Positions 48,669 through 58,818 are shown, counted from the first letter of the stretch. The stretch is 64,000 nt of DNA from Paracoccus spongiarum (GCF_030732095.1 NZ_JAVAMQ010000009.1:1-64000); one strand, 5' to 3'. Translations and numbers: made by a program. Notes: generated from the letters alone by a model not told the origin.

Positions 48669-49940
48669 ATGTTTCGCATCCTCTCCGGCGTTCTGGCCCT
48701 TGCGCTGCTTGCGACCCCGCTGCGTGCCGATGACGGCGCCGCCACCCCGGCCGAGCGGCCGGTGCCCTCGGTGACCACCGCCGCCGTCGAGACGGCCGAG
48801 GTGCAGGCCCGCGTGCCGGTGTCGGGCACGCTGGTCGCCCGACAGCAGGTGCAGGTGTTCGCGCAGGTCAGCGGCTTCGAGATTACCGAGATCCTCGCCG
48901 AGGCCGGGGATCATGTCGAACAGGGACAGGTGCTGGCCCGGCTGGCGACCGATACGCTGGCCGCGCAGCTTGCGCAGGCCGAGGCCGAGTATCAGCGTGC
49001 CGAGGCCGGCGTCGGGCAGGCGCAAAGCAATATCGACAGCGCGGCCGCCACGCTGACGGAGGCGCAGACCTCGCTGGACCGCGCGCAGCGGCTGCGCCAG
49101 GGCGGCAATGCCTCGCAGGCCGCGCTGGACCAGGCGGTCGCGGCCGAGGCCGGCGCCCGTGCCAGCGCCGCATCGGCCGCCGACGGGCTGGCGGTCGCCC
49201 GCGCCGCGCTGGCCCAGGCCGAAGCCGCGCGACGCATCGCGCGGCTGAACCTGTCGCGCGCCCAGATCGCCGCGCCGGTCGCCGGCGTGGTGGTCGCGCG
49301 CACGGCCGAGCGCGGCGCCTTGTCGGGCGCCTCGGCGCAGCCGCTGTTCACGCTGATCGCCGATGGCGCCATCGAGATGGAGGCCGAGGTGATCGAGACC
49401 GCACTGCAATCGCTGTCGGCGGGGGATCCGGCCGAGATCACGGTCGCCGGGCTGGGCGAGGTCGCCGGCCGGGTGCGCCTGATCCCGGCCTCGGTCGATC
49501 CGGTCACCCGCCTGGGGCTGATGCGGATAGCCCTCGACGAGCAGCCCGGACTGCGCCTTGGTCTTTTTGCCAGCGGCTGGGTTGTCACCGCGCGCCGCGA
49601 GGCGCTGACGGTTCCGGCGACGGCGCTGCTGTCCGATGTCTCGGGCGACCGGGTCCAGCTGGTGCGCGACGACCGGGTCGAAACCCGCGAGGTCCGGGCG
49701 GGCCTGCTGTGGCAGGGCCGGCGCGAGATCGTCGAGGGGCTGGCCGAGGGCGATCAGGTCATCGCGCGATCCGGCGCCTTCTTTCGCAGCGGCGATGCAG
49801 TCCGCGCGGTGGACGCGGAGGCCGAGCCCGAGGCCCCGGCGTGGGGGGGCATGGCCACGCCCATGCCGCCCGCCAGCGAGGGCGGGCGTGCCGTCGCCTC
49901 TCCCGCCGGCTCGGCCGAGGCAGGGACACCCGGGCCATGA
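48669..49940 (+). CDS. RND efflux periplasmic adaptor (membrane fusion protein)
   Basis: HlyD/AcrA-type adaptor (423 aa) with signal peptide (1-20), lipoyl/barrel-sandwich domain (VPVSGTLVARQQVQVFAQVS; later APVAGVVVARTAERG), and a long alpha-helical hairpin between them (about 100-205), then a beta-barrel and membrane-proximal domain. The stop overlaps the pump gene (ATGA). No TolC partner is adjacent. Confidence 0.93.
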   Translation: MFRILSGVLALALLATPLRADDGAATPAERPVPSVTTAAVETAEVQARVPVSGTLVARQQVQVFAQVSGFEITEILAEAGDHVEQGQVLARLATDTLAAQLAQAEAEYQRAEAGVGQAQSNIDSAAATLTEAQTSLDRAQRLRQGGNASQAALDQAVAAEAGARASAASAADGLAVARAALAQAEAARRIARLNLSRAQIAAPVAGVVVARTAERGALSGASAQPLFTLIADGAIEMEAEVIETALQSLSAGDPAEITVAGLGEVAGRVRLIPASVDPVTRLGLMRIALDEQPGLRLGLFASGWVVTARREALTVPATALLSDVSGDRVQLVRDDRVETREVRAGLLWQGRREIVEGLAEGDQVIARSGAFFRSGDAVRAVDAEAEPEAPAWGGMATPMPPASEGGRAVASPAGSAEAGTPGP

Positions 49941-52900
49941 ACATGTCCACCTGGTCGATCCGCCATCCGGTGCCGCCCATCGCGCTGTTCCTGGTGCTTC
50001 TGGTCGTCGGCTTGTTCAGCTTTTCGCGGCTGCCGGTCACGGCGATGCCCAATATCGACCTGCCCATCGTCAGCGTCAGCATCGCCCAGCCCGGAGCGGC
50101 GCCGTCGGAGCTGACCAGCCAGGTGATCCGCCCCGTCGAGGACAGCATCTCATCGGTCACCGGCGTGCGCCACATCACCTCGTCGGCCACCGACAGCGCC
50201 GCCAGCATCACCGTCGAATTCGAACTGGAGACCGACAGCGACCGCGCGGTGAACGACGTGAAGGACGCGGTGTCGAATGTGCGCGCCGAACTGCCCGAAA
50301 GCATCAGCGAGCCCATCGTGCAGCGCGTCGACGTGACCGGCTTTCCGATCCTGACCTATGCCGTGAGCGATCCGACCCAGACCATCGAGGGGCTGTCGAA
50401 ATTCGTCGATGACGTGATCGGGCGCGAGCTGTCGACCGTGGACGGGGTGGCCAAGACCACGCGGATCGGCGGCGCCGAGCGCCAGATCAAGGTCGAACTG
50501 GACCCCGACCGGCTGCTGGCGCACGGGCTGACCGCCGCCGATGTGTCCAATCAGTTGCGGGCCAAGAACATCGACATGGGGGGCGGGCGCGGCGATCTGG
50601 CCGGCACCGAATATTCGATCCGCACCCTTGGCGCCGCCGACAGCGTTGCGCAGCTTGCCGCGACGCCCATCGCCATCGCCAATGGCCGCACGATCCGGCT
50701 GGACCAGCTGGGCGAGGTGATCGACGGCGCCAGCGAGGAACGGACCTTCGCCCTGCTGGACGGCCAGCCCGTCGTCGCCTTCGGCGTCTATCGCGGCTCG
50801 GGCGAATCCGATCTGGCGGCGGGGGACGCGACCAAGGCGAAGCTGGCCGAGATCGCGGACCGTTTCCCGAACACCCGCATCATCCTGATCGACGACAGCA
50901 CGACCTATACCGCCGCCAGCTATCACAGTGCGATGGAGACGCTGTACGAGGGTGCGGCGCTGGCGGTGATCGTGGTGTTCCTGTTCCTGCGCAACTGGCG
51001 CGCGACGCTGATCGCGGCCGTCGCGCTGCCGCTGTCGATCATCCCCACCTTCTTCGTGATGCACTGGCTGGGCTTCACGCTGAACGGCATCAGCCTTCTG
51101 GGGATCACGCTGGTGACCGGCATCCTTGTCGACGATGCGATCGTCGAGATCGAGAACATCGTCCGCCATATCGGCATGGGGGCGCCGCCCTACGAGGCCA
51201 GCGAGGAGGCCGCCAACGAGATCGGCCTGACCGTCATCGCGATCAGCTTTTCCATTGTCGCGGTGTTTGCGCCGGTCAGCTTCATGGGTGGCATACCGGG
51301 CCAGTATTTCAAGCAGTTCGGCCTGACGGTTGCGGTCTCGGTGCTGTTCTCGTTGCTGGTGGCGCGGATCATCACGCCGATGATGGCGGCCTATTTCATG
51401 CGCGGCACGGCCCATGAGGACACGCCGCGCGACGGGGCCGTCATGCGCGTCCTGATGCGGGTGCTGCGCTGGACGATGCGGCATCGCGGGCTGACGCTGT
51501 TGGGCGGGGTCGGCATCTTCGCGGTGTCGATCTGGTCGGCGACGCTGCTGCCGACCGAGTTCATTCCGGCCTCGGATGTCGGGCGCAGCCAGATCGAGGT
51601 CGAACTGCCGCCCGGATCGACCATCGCCGAGACCGAGGATGCCGGCCGCCGCCTGACCCGCGCCATCGCCGGGACCCCCGAGGTGCAGTCGGTCTTTGCC
51701 TATTCCGATGGGTCGGACGTGACCCGCGCGCGGATGATGATCAATTACGGCAAGAAGGAAACGCGCGACCGGTCGCAATTCGCGCTGGAGGCCGAGTTGA
51801 AGCAGCGGCTGGCGCCGACGCCCGACATGCGGATCAATTTCCAGAACGAGAACGGCCAGAACGACCTGACCATCAGCGTGCTGGGCGAGACCGAGGAGGG
51901 TGCCGCGCTGGCTGCCGAAAGGCTGGCCGCGGCGATGGCGGGCCTGGCCGAACTGGAGGGCGTGTCGTCCTCGGCCAGCCTCGAGCGGCCCGAGATCCAG
52001 ATCCGACCGCGCCCCGATGTCGCGGCTCAGCTTGGCGTGACGGCCAGCGCCATGGCAACGACCCTGCGCATCGCCACCCTGGGGGACACCGAGGCAAACC
52101 TCGCCAAGTTCAACACCGGCGACGAACAGCTGCCCATCGTGGTGCGGCTGAACCAGGCGGCGCGGGCCGACCTGATGCAGGTCCAGAACCTGCGGGTGCC
52201 CAGCTCGTCTGGGCAGGTACCGCTGGCCAGCGTGGCCGAGGTCACCCTGGCCGCCGGCGCGACCGAGATCGGGCGCTATGACCGCCAGTATCAGACGACG
52301 GTCAGCGCGAACCTCGCCGACGGCGCCCTGCTGGGTCCGGTGAGCGCGCAGGTGACGGCCCTTCAGGAGCAGGTCGAGATGCCGCCCGGCACGCGCATCC
52401 AAGCCGCGGGCGATGCCGAGATCATGGGCGAGGTCTTCGGCGCCTTTGGCACGGCGATGGGCGCCGGGATCATGCTGGTCTATGTCGTGCTGGTGCTGCT
52501 GTTCCACAATTTCGTCACGCCGGTGACGATCCTGCTGTCGCTGCCGCTGGCCATCGGCGGCGCGATCCTGGCGCTGTTCGTGACCGGCAACTCGATCAGC
52601 ATGGCGGTGGTGATCGGCTTCCTGATGCTGATGGGGATCGTCACCAAGAACTCGATCATGCTGGTCGAGTTCGCACTGACCTCTATGGCCGCCGGCACGC
52701 CCAAGCGCGAGGCGATTCTGGACGCGGTGCACAAGCGGGCGCGGCCCATCGTGATGACCACCATCGCGATGAGCGCGGGCATGATCCCCTCGGCGCTGGC
52801 CACCGGCGAGGGCGGCGAGTTCCGTGCGCCGATGGCGATCGCGGTGATCGGCGGGCTGCTGTTGTCCACGGTGCTGTCGCTGCTGTTCGTGCCCTCGCTG

Positions 52901-52993
52901 TTCTCGGCGATCCACGGCGCGCAGGGGCGGGTGTTCGGCTGGATCGCGCGTCGGATCGGCCTGAACCGGGCGCGCCAGGCGCCTGCCGAATAG
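49937..52993 (+). CDS. RND-family efflux pump, HAE1 type
   Basis: Inner-membrane proton/drug antiporter (1018 aa) of the AcrB/MexF superfamily, with twelve helices in two repeats. Markers: PVTAMPNIDLPIVSVSIAQP near the N-terminus, GILVDDAIVEIENIVRH with the membrane aspartates of TM4, and MLMGIVTKNSIMLVEFA in TM10-11. Likely exports toxic compounds with the preceding adaptor. No TetR-type repressor gene is adjacent; a small palindrome (GGGTGT-N5-ACACCC, 48623-48639) upstream of the adaptor could be an operator. Confidence 0.94.
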   Translation: MNMSTWSIRHPVPPIALFLVLLVVGLFSFSRLPVTAMPNIDLPIVSVSIAQPGAAPSELTSQVIRPVEDSISSVTGVRHITSSATDSAASITVEFELETDSDRAVNDVKDAVSNVRAELPESISEPIVQRVDVTGFPILTYAVSDPTQTIEGLSKFVDDVIGRELSTVDGVAKTTRIGGAERQIKVELDPDRLLAHGLTAADVSNQLRAKNIDMGGGRGDLAGTEYSIRTLGAADSVAQLAATPIAIANGRTIRLDQLGEVIDGASEERTFALLDGQPVVAFGVYRGSGESDLAAGDATKAKLAEIADRFPNTRIILIDDSTTYTAASYHSAMETLYEGAALAVIVVFLFLRNWRATLIAAVALPLSIIPTFFVMHWLGFTLNGISLLGITLVTGILVDDAIVEIENIVRHIGMGAPPYEASEEAANEIGLTVIAISFSIVAVFAPVSFMGGIPGQYFKQFGLTVAVSVLFSLLVARIITPMMAAYFMRGTAHEDTPRDGAVMRVLMRVLRWTMRHRGLTLLGGVGIFAVSIWSATLLPTEFIPASDVGRSQIEVELPPGSTIAETEDAGRRLTRAIAGTPEVQSVFAYSDGSDVTRARMMINYGKKETRDRSQFALEAELKQRLAPTPDMRINFQNENGQNDLTISVLGETEEGAALAAERLAAAMAGLAELEGVSSSASLERPEIQIRPRPDVAAQLGVTASAMATTLRIATLGDTEANLAKFNTGDEQLPIVVRLNQAARADLMQVQNLRVPSSSGQVPLASVAEVTLAAGATEIGRYDRQYQTTVSANLADGALLGPVSAQVTALQEQVEMPPGTRIQAAGDAEIMGEVFGAFGTAMGAGIMLVYVVLVLLFHNFVTPVTILLSLPLAIGGAILALFVTGNSISMAVVIGFLMLMGIVTKNSIMLVEFALTSMAAGTPKREAILDAVHKRARPIVMTTIAMSAGMIPSALATGEGGEFRAPMAIAVIGGLLLSTVLSLLFVPSLFSAIHGAQGRVFGWIARRIGLNRARQAPAE

Positions 52994-53063
52994 GCCGCGC
53001 CCGGAACCCGATGCTGCCGGGGCGCATTGGGCCCCCGACACAACGAAAGGAAAGGAGGCGATC

Positions 53064-53582
53064 ATGGCCAGGGTCCTGATCATGGCATCCGACGGCTTCG
53101 AGCAGTCCGAACTGTTCGTGCCGCTGGAGACTCTGAAGGCGGCAGGCCACGAGGTTGCCGTTGCCGCGCCCGAAACCGGCGAGATTCGCGCGTGGGGCAA
53201 GGATGGCTGGGGCAAGGCCGTCCAGGCGACCGCGACGATCGGTGCCGCGGAGGCGGGGGCGCATGACGCGCTGGTCCTGCCGGGCGGCGTCATCAACCCC
53301 GACACGCTGCGCCAGGACGAGAAGGCGATCGGGCTGATCCGCGGCTTTGCCGAGGCGGGCAAGCCGGTCGCGGCGATCTGTCACGCGCCCTGGCTGCTGG
53401 TCGAGGCGGGGCTTGCGCAGGGTCGGCGGATGACCGGCTATGGCTCGATCCGCACGGACCTGCGCAATGCCGGGGCCGAGGTGGTGGACGAGGCGGTCGT
53501 CGCCGATCGCGGGGTCATCACCAGCCGCGATCCGGGCGACCTGAAGGCCTTTGTCGGTGCCATCGAGGAGGCGCTGGCCTGA
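53064..53582 (+). CDS. DJ-1/PfpI-family protein
   Basis: Class I glutamine-amidotransferase-like protein (172 aa) of the PfpI/YhbO/YraA group. The nucleophile is C106 in AAICHAPW, with the acidic partner E14 in DGFEQSEL. Members are reported as deglycases, chaperones or stress proteins. A purine-rich AAAGGAAAGGAGG lies just upstream of ATG 53064. Confidence 0.92.
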   Translation: MARVLIMASDGFEQSELFVPLETLKAAGHEVAVAAPETGEIRAWGKDGWGKAVQATATIGAAEAGAHDALVLPGGVINPDTLRQDEKAIGLIRGFAEAGKPVAAICHAPWLLVEAGLAQGRRMTGYGSIRTDLRNAGAEVVDEAVVADRGVITSRDPGDLKAFVGAIEEALA

Positions 53583-53600
53583 TTGCGTCCCGCGACGGAC

Positions 53601-53631
53601 GGGGGGACCGCGTCCCCCCGCCCCCCCCCCC
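53601..53631 (+). repeat. G6 / C6-G-C11 homopolymer tract
   Basis: GGGGGG (53601-53606), ACCGCGT, CCCCCC (53614-53619), G, then eleven C's (53621-53631). The first two blocks can pair as a 6-bp hairpin. Such tracts are slippage-prone; sequencing length error is possible. Confidence 0.6.
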
Positions 53632-53661
53632 GGGTCGCGCCCGGCATCGCCGTCAATGCGC

Positions 53662-53685
53662 AAAGGGGGCCTCGCGGCCCCCTTT
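53662..53685. terminator. terminator between the DJ-1 gene and pdhC
   Basis: AAAGGGGGCC-TCGC-GGCCCCCTTT, a 10-bp perfect stem with T/C-rich flank on the plus side (TTTCTTGT). It probably ends both convergent transcripts. Confidence 0.75.
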
Positions 53686-53730
53686 CTTGTCCGTGCGATC
53701 TTGCGCGGCAGCGTGCGGGCCCGCGCCGGC

Positions 53731-55062
53731 TCAGGCCAGCATGCCCATCGGGTTTTCCAGATGCCCGACGATGGCCTGCAGCAGTTGCGCGCCAAGTGCC
53801 CCGTCGATCACGCGGTGATCGACCGACAGCGTCATCGACATGACGTTGCGGATCACCACCTCGCCATTCTCGACCACCGGGGTCTGGATGCCCGCCCCGA
53901 CCGCGAGGATCGCGCCATGCGGCGGATTGATGACGGCGTCGAAATTCTCGATCCCGAACATGCCCAGATTGCTGATCGCGAAGCTGCCGCCCTGATATTC
54001 ATGCGGGGCCAGCTTCTTGGTCTTGGCGCGGTTTGCCAGGTCCTTCATCTCGGCCGACAGGGTCGAGAGGGTCTTCTGCTGCGCGTCCTTCAGCACCGGC
54101 GTGAACAGCCCGCCCTCGACCGCGACAGCGACGGCCACGTCCGACGGCTTCAGCTTGATGATCCGGTCGCCCGCCCAGACGGCATTGGCGTCGGGCACCT
54201 CCTGCAGGGCCAGGGCGCAAGCCTTGATAACGAAGTCATTCACCGACAGCTTGACCCCGCGGCCTTCCAGTTGCTTGTTCAGCGTGGCCCGGAACTTCAT
54301 CAACTCGTCCAGCTTGGCCGAGCGGCGCAGGTAGAAATGCGGGATGGTCTGCTTGGCTTCGGTCAGGCGCGCTGCGATTGTGCGGCGCATGCCGTCCAGC
54401 TGCACCTCCTGCGTTTCGCGGTCGGCATAGATCCTGGCGATGGCGTCGGCCGAAGCGCCTTTCGGCGCGGCGGCGGCAGCGGCGGGCGCGGCGGCGGCAG
54501 CGGCAGCGGCGGGCGCGCCTGCGGCCTTGGCCGGCGCGGCGCCGGAGCCGGCACCTTCAACGTCGGCCTTGACGATCCGCCCGCGCGGACCCGATCCGGT
54601 GATGCCCGAGAGGTCCAGCCCCCTCTCGGCCGCGATCCGGCGGGCGAGGGGCGAGGCAAAGACCCGCCCGCCCTTGTCCGACGAGGGCGCCGGAGCGGTA
54701 GCCGCGCCACCTTCGGCGCGCGTCACCTTCTGGCCGGAATCGTTCGGATGGGCCTGGCTGTCGTCGGCCTTTGCTGGCGCGGCTTTCGGCGCGGCGCTGC
54801 CGATGTCATCGGCGCTTTCGCCGTCCTCCAGCAGCACGGCGATGGGCGTGTTCACCTTCACCGCGGCACTGCCTTCGTCGACGAGGATCTTGCCGATCCT
54901 GCCTTCGTCCACGGCCTCGAACTCCATCGTCGCCTTGTCGGTCTCGATCTCGGCGAGGATGTCGCCGGACTTGACCTCGTCGCCCTCCTTCACCAGCCAT
55001 TTGGCCAGCGTGCCTTCCTCCATGGTCGGGGACAGCGCGGGCATCAGGATTTCTGTGGGCAT
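53731..55062 (-). CDS. pdhC: pyruvate dehydrogenase complex E2, dihydrolipoamide acetyltransferase
   Basis: Core of the PDH complex (443 aa), transferring the acetyl group to CoA. One lipoyl domain with lysine K43 ([11 protein letters not shown]), a peripheral-subunit-binding domain near 133-170 ([28 protein letters not shown]), Ala-rich linkers, and the catalytic domain ending with the active-site [14 protein letters not shown]. Its first 50 residues are nearly identical to those of pdhB, a sign of domain duplication. E3 is not in the window. Confidence 0.95.
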   Translation of the reverse strand: MPTEILMPALSPTMEEGTLAKWLVKEGDEVKSGDILAEIETDKATMEFEAVDEGRIGKILVDEGSAAVKVNTPIAVLLEDGESADDIGSAAPKAAPAKADDSQAHPNDSGQKVTRAEGGAATAPAPSSDKGGRVFASPLARRIAAERGLDLSGITGSGPRGRIVKADVEGAGSGAAPAKAAGAPAAAAAAAAPAAAAAAPKGASADAIARIYADRETQEVQLDGMRRTIAARLTEAKQTIPHFYLRRSAKLDELMKFRATLNKQLEGRGVKLSVNDFVIKACALALQEVPDANAVWAGDRIIKLKPSDVAVAVAVEGGLFTPVLKDAQQKTLSTLSAEMKDLANRAKTKKLAPHEYQGGSFAISNLGMFGIENFDAVINPPHGAILAVGAGIQTPVVENGEVVIRNVMSMTLSVDHRVIDGALGAQLLQAIVGHLENPMGMLA

Positions 55063-55074
55063 CGCGTCGCTCCC

Positions 55075-56445
55075 TTACCTGTAGGTGACTTTTTTGACCG
55101 CCTCGACCACCTCGGCCGGGGTGATGAGGGCGTGCTTTTCAAGATTGGCGGCATAGGGCATGGGCACGTCCTTGCCGGTGCAGTTGATCACCGGGGCGTC
55201 CAGATGATCGAAGGCGTTTTCCATGATGTAGGCCGAGATGTGGTTGCCGATCGAGGCGACGGGGAAGCCCTCCTCGACGGTCACGCAGCGATTGGTCTTC
55301 CTGACCGACTCGATGATCGTGCCGTAGTCCAGCGGGCGCAGGGTGCGCAGGTCGATCACCTCGGCCTCGATGCCGTCCTGGGCCAGCTTGTCGGCGGCCT
55401 CCAGCGCATGGGCCATGCCGATGCCGAAGCTGACGATGGTCACGTCGCTGCCCGACCGCGCGATGCGGGCCTTGCCGAAGGGGATGGTGAAGTCGTCCAT
55501 GTCCGGCACCTCGAAGCTGCGGCCATAGAGGATCTCGTTTTCGAGGAAGATCACCGGGTTCGGATCGCGGATCGCCTGCTTCAGCAGGCCCTTGGCGTCG
55601 GCTGCGCTGTAGGGGATCACCACCTTGAGACCGGGGATCTGCGCATACCAGGCCGAATAGTCCTGGCTGTGCTGGGCCGCGACGCGCGCGGCCGCGCCGT
55701 TCGGGCCGCGGAACACGATGGGGCAGCCCATCTGCCCGCCCGACATGTAAAGCGTCTTGGCGGCCGAGTTGATGATGTGGTCGATGGCCTGCATGGCAAA
55801 GTTGAAGGTCATGAACTCGACGATCGGGCGCAGGCCGGCCAGCGCGGCGCCGGTGCCGATGCCCGCAAAGCCGATCTCGCTGATCGGGGTGTCCACCACG
55901 CGGCGCGGGCCGAACTTGTCCAGAAGCCCTTGGCTGATCTTGTAGGCGCCCTGGTATTCGCCGACTTCCTCACCCATCAGGAACACGGTCTCGTCGCGCT
56001 CCATCTCTTCGGACATGGCCTCGCGAAGGGCTTCGCGCACGGTCATGGTCTTCATCTTCGTGCCTTCGGGCCAGTCGGGGCTGCGGTCGGGCTCGGGGGT
56101 TCTGACCTCTTCGACGGCGGATGCGGCAGGGCTTTCGGCCTTCGCCTCGGCGGGCGCGGCGGCGGGTTTGGCGGCGGGCGCCTTGATGTCGTCCGCGCTT
56201 TCGCCTTCCTCGACCATCACGGCGATGGGCGTGTTGACGGCCACGCCCTGGGTGCCCTCGGCAATGAGGATCTTGCCGAGGATGCCCTCATCCACGGCCT
56301 CGAATTCCATCGTCGCCTTGTCGGTCTCGATCTCGGCGATGATGTCGCCGGACTTGACCGCGTCGCCTTCCTTCTTCAGCCATTTCGCCAGCGTGCCCTC
56401 TTCCATCGTCGGCGACAGGGCGGGCATCAGGATTTCGGTTGCCAT
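55075..56445 (-). CDS. pdhB: pyruvate dehydrogenase E1 beta with N-terminal lipoyl domain
   Basis: Transketolase-like beta subunit (456 aa). Residues 1-80 are a lipoyl domain with lysine K43; an Ala/Pro/Glu linker leads to the E1-beta proper (about 130-456: [32 protein letters not shown]). The extra lipoyl domain is known in several alphaproteobacteria and gives the complex a second kind of swinging arm. 12 bp separate it from pdhC. Confidence 0.95.
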   Translation of the reverse strand: MATEILMPALSPTMEEGTLAKWLKKEGDAVKSGDIIAEIETDKATMEFEAVDEGILGKILIAEGTQGVAVNTPIAVMVEEGESADDIKAPAAKPAAAPAEAKAESPAASAVEEVRTPEPDRSPDWPEGTKMKTMTVREALREAMSEEMERDETVFLMGEEVGEYQGAYKISQGLLDKFGPRRVVDTPISEIGFAGIGTGAALAGLRPIVEFMTFNFAMQAIDHIINSAAKTLYMSGGQMGCPIVFRGPNGAAARVAAQHSQDYSAWYAQIPGLKVVIPYSAADAKGLLKQAIRDPNPVIFLENEILYGRSFEVPDMDDFTIPFGKARIARSGSDVTIVSFGIGMAHALEAADKLAQDGIEAEVIDLRTLRPLDYGTIIESVRKTNRCVTVEEGFPVASIGNHISAYIMENAFDHLDAPVINCTGKDVPMPYAANLEKHALITPAEVVEAVKKVTYR

Positions 56446-56461
56446 TCTCGTTCACCCTCCC

Positions 56462-57496
56462 TCAGGCGTGTTCTTCGGCGCTGCCCTGCGGCAGGTCGTC
56501 GGCGTAGATGTCGGTCCACAGTTCGTCCAGCGCGGGTTCGGGGCTTTCCTTGGCGAATTCGGCCGACTCGTTGACGATCTCCTTGATCTCCTTGTCGATC
56601 GCCTTGAGGTCGTCCTCGCTGGCATGCTTGCCCTGCAGGATCAGGTCGCGGACATGTTCGATGGCGTCGCGTTCATCGCGCATCTTCTGCACCTCCTCGC
56701 GGGTCCGGTACTTCGCCGGGTCCGACATCGAGTGGCCGCGATAGCGATACGTCATCACCTCGAGGATATAGGGTCCCTTGCCGGCGCGGCAGTGCGCCAC
56801 CGCCTTCTCGCCCGCGGCCTTCACCGCCAGCACGTCCATGCCGTCGACCTGCTCGCCGGGGATACCGAACGCCTCGCCGCGCCCGAACAGCGTCGTGGAC
56901 TTGGTGGACCGCTTCATCGAGGTGCCCATGGCATACTGGTTGTTCTCGATCACGAAGATCACCGGCAGGTCCCACAACTCGGCCATGTTGTAGGTCTCGT
57001 AGACCTGGCCCTGGTTCGAGGCGCCGTCGCCGAAATAGGTGAAGGTGACGTTGTCATTGCCCAGATACTTGTCGGCGAAGGCCAGCCCCGCGCCCAGCGG
57101 CACCTGCGCCGCGACGATCCCGTGGCCGCCATAGAAGTGCTTTTCGCGGCTGAACATGTGCATGCTGCCGCCCTTGCCCTTGGAATAGCCGCCCTCGCGC
57201 CCGGTCAGCTCGGCCATCACGCCGTTGGGGTCCATGCCGCAGGCCAGCATGTGGCCGTGATCGCGATACGAGGTGATGCGCTTGTCGCCCTCTTTCGCGG
57301 CCGCCTCGAGGCCCACGACCACCGCTTCCTGGCCGATGTAGAGATGGCAGAAGCCGCCGATCAGACCCATGCCGTAAAGCTGCCCGGCCTTCTCCTCGAA
57401 TCGCCGGATCAGCAGCATGTCGCGGTAATATTTGAGCAGCTCGTCCTTGGACGTGTTGGACGGCGCGGCGGTGCCGCCTGCGGGTCTTCTGGCCAT
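56462..57496 (-). CDS. pdhA: pyruvate dehydrogenase E1 alpha
   Basis: TPP-dependent decarboxylase subunit (344 aa). The thiamine diphosphate motif runs from GDG (156-158) to NN (185-186); the phosphorylation-loop region YRYRGHSMSDP follows. ATG 57496 with AGGAGG (57506-57511 on the minus strand) 9 nt upstream. First gene of pdhABC. A promoter overlapped by an inverted repeat lies just upstream, and the SD is complementary to the CCTCCT core of the sRNA array at 58819-59266. Confidence 0.95.
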   Translation of the reverse strand: MARRPAGGTAAPSNTSKDELLKYYRDMLLIRRFEEKAGQLYGMGLIGGFCHLYIGQEAVVVGLEAAAKEGDKRITSYRDHGHMLACGMDPNGVMAELTGREGGYSKGKGGSMHMFSREKHFYGGHGIVAAQVPLGAGLAFADKYLGNDNVTFTYFGDGASNQGQVYETYNMAELWDLPVIFVIENNQYAMGTSMKRSTKSTTLFGRGEAFGIPGEQVDGMDVLAVKAAGEKAVAHCRAGKGPYILEVMTYRYRGHSMSDPAKYRTREEVQKMRDERDAIEHVRDLILQGKHASEDDLKAIDKEIKEIVNESAEFAKESPEPALDELWTDIYADDLPQGSAEEHA

Positions 57497-57523
57497 GCGG
57501 GCATTCCTCCTGGCAGCTGGTTC

Positions 57524-57574
57524 GGGATAGTTCAGCGTTAAACTATCCCTAGCGCATCGCTTCGGGGGGTGCAA
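57524..57574 (-). promoter_or_regulatory. pdhA promoter overlapped by an operator-like palindrome
   Basis: Minus strand: TTGCAC (57569-57574), 17 bp, TAGGGA (57546-57551) as a candidate promoter. The perfect repeat GGGATAGTT-N8-AACTATCCC (57524-57532, 57541-57549) overlaps the -10 and start region, where a bound repressor would block transcription; as RNA it could also form a hairpin in the leader. Confidence 0.55.
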
Positions 57575-57616
57575 TGCGCGAAACCCGGCGCGCCGGCGGG
57601 CCGCCGCCAGAGGCCG

Positions 57617-57910
57617 TCAGCGCAGGATGATTTCGTCGGCGCGCACCAGTCCCAGGACCTCGCGCGCGCGCTCGTCCAGAAGGTCCAGATCGAGGAAGTC
57701 GTCGGACAGGCGCCGGGTCAGGTTCTGCATGCGGTCCACCTCGACGCGCAATTCGTCGCGCTCGGCCACGATCTCGGCGGTCTCGGATTCGATCTGGATG
57801 CGGCGCAGGATGCCCGACGGGCCCTGCACCGCCGCGAAGGCGAAATAGAGGCCCAGACACAGCGTCAGGACAAAGAAGATGGTGGCGCTGATGGAAAGTC
57901 GCTGTGGCAT
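57617..57910 (-). CDS. ftsB: FtsB/DivIC-like septum formation initiator
   Basis: Small bitopic division protein (97 aa): N-terminal transmembrane helix (about 7-25), then a coiled coil (IQIESETAEIVAERDELRVEV) and a short C-terminal region. The layout and the position next to pdhA are typical for alphaproteobacterial FtsB-like proteins. The start at 57910 lacks a good SD; an upstream ATG at 57943 would add 11 residues. Confidence 0.82.
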   Translation of the reverse strand: MPQRLSISATIFFVLTLCLGLYFAFAAVQGPSGILRRIQIESETAEIVAERDELRVEVDRMQNLTRRLSDDFLDLDLLDERAREVLGLVRADEIILR

Positions 57911-57979
57911 GGGCGGACCGTGGCTGTTGGCAGCGTGGATCATGCCACAGCGGTCGGGCCGAGGGAATCCCCGAACCCG

Positions 57980-58759
57980 TCAGCCGTGGCGGCGGAACAT
58001 CTGCTCGAGCCGCGCGGCCTCGTCGGCCAGGCCGAAGGGCGCGTTCAGCACCCACAACCCCGATCCGATCATCGCATGGCCCGGACGCGCGGGCGCGAAG
58101 CCGACCTCGGATCGCAGCGCATCGGGGAAGGCTTGCGCCAGCGCCGCCAGCATCGGCGCGTGCCGCCCATCGGCCAGCAGCGGATACCACAACGCGATCA
58201 CGCCAACATTCCACTTGCGCGCCAGCAGCCCGATCTGGCGCGGGATCGCCGTGTAATCGGTCTTCACCTCGTAGCTGGGGTCGATCAGCAGCAGGCCGCG
58301 GCGCGGCGTCGGCGGACAGACCGCCTGCGCCATGTCAAAACCGTCCCTGGCGTGCAGCGTGGCGAACCCTGCGACCTCGGCCAGTGCCGCGTGTTCGGCC
58401 GGGTGCAATTCGGCCAGATGCGCAGTGTCGCCCGGGCGCAGGAACTGGCCCGCGATCAGCGGCGAGCCGGGATAGCTTGCCGCGCCGTGCCGTGTCCGCA
58501 CCGCGCGGACCGTCCGAAGCAGGGGATGGTTCGCGGGCAGCCAGCCCTGCGCATCGGCCCTCAGGATCCCCGCCTGCGCCTCGCCGGTCTTCAGCGCCTC
58601 GGGGGCGTCCAGCCTGTACAGCCCGCGCCCGGCATGGGTTTCCAGGTAGCTCAGCGGCTTGGCCTTGCGGGTCAGGTAGTCCAACGCCGACGCCAGCAGC
58701 GCGTGCTTGTGCAGATCGGCCGCATTCCCGGCGTGATAGGCGTGTTGATAGCTCAGCAT
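57980..58759 (-). CDS. rlmJ: 23S rRNA (adenine2030-N6)-methyltransferase RlmJ
   Basis: 259 aa. N-terminal MLSYQHAYHAGNAADLHKHA is diagnostic; LETHAGRGLY is the SAM-binding loop and DPSYE (160-164) the N6-methylase catalytic motif (DPxYE). No SD is evident before ATG 58759. It lies 60 bp downstream of the last hairpin of the sRNA array on the same strand, so it may receive read-through from that transcript. Confidence 0.93.
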   Translation of the reverse strand: MLSYQHAYHAGNAADLHKHALLASALDYLTRKAKPLSYLETHAGRGLYRLDAPEALKTGEAQAGILRADAQGWLPANHPLLRTVRAVRTRHGAASYPGSPLIAGQFLRPGDTAHLAELHPAEHAALAEVAGFATLHARDGFDMAQAVCPPTPRRGLLLIDPSYEVKTDYTAIPRQIGLLARKWNVGVIALWYPLLADGRHAPMLAALAQAFPDALRSEVGFAPARPGHAMIGSGLWVLNAPFGLADEAARLEQMFRRHG

Positions 58760-58818
58760 CGCGCCCAGATAGCCTGTCGGGACGGGGCAGGAAAGATTTC
58801 ATCGTGTCGAGGAGGATT

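Noticed and set aside
50150..53362. 1070-codon open frame opposite the RND pump gene and the start of the DJ-1 gene
   Set aside because: Long antisense frames are expected opposite GC-rich genes with strong third-position bias; the sense strand encodes an unmistakable RND pump.
53551..56574. 1007-codon open frame opposite pdhC and pdhB
   Set aside because: Antisense shadow; its repeated halves merely mirror the duplicated lipoyl domains on the real strand.
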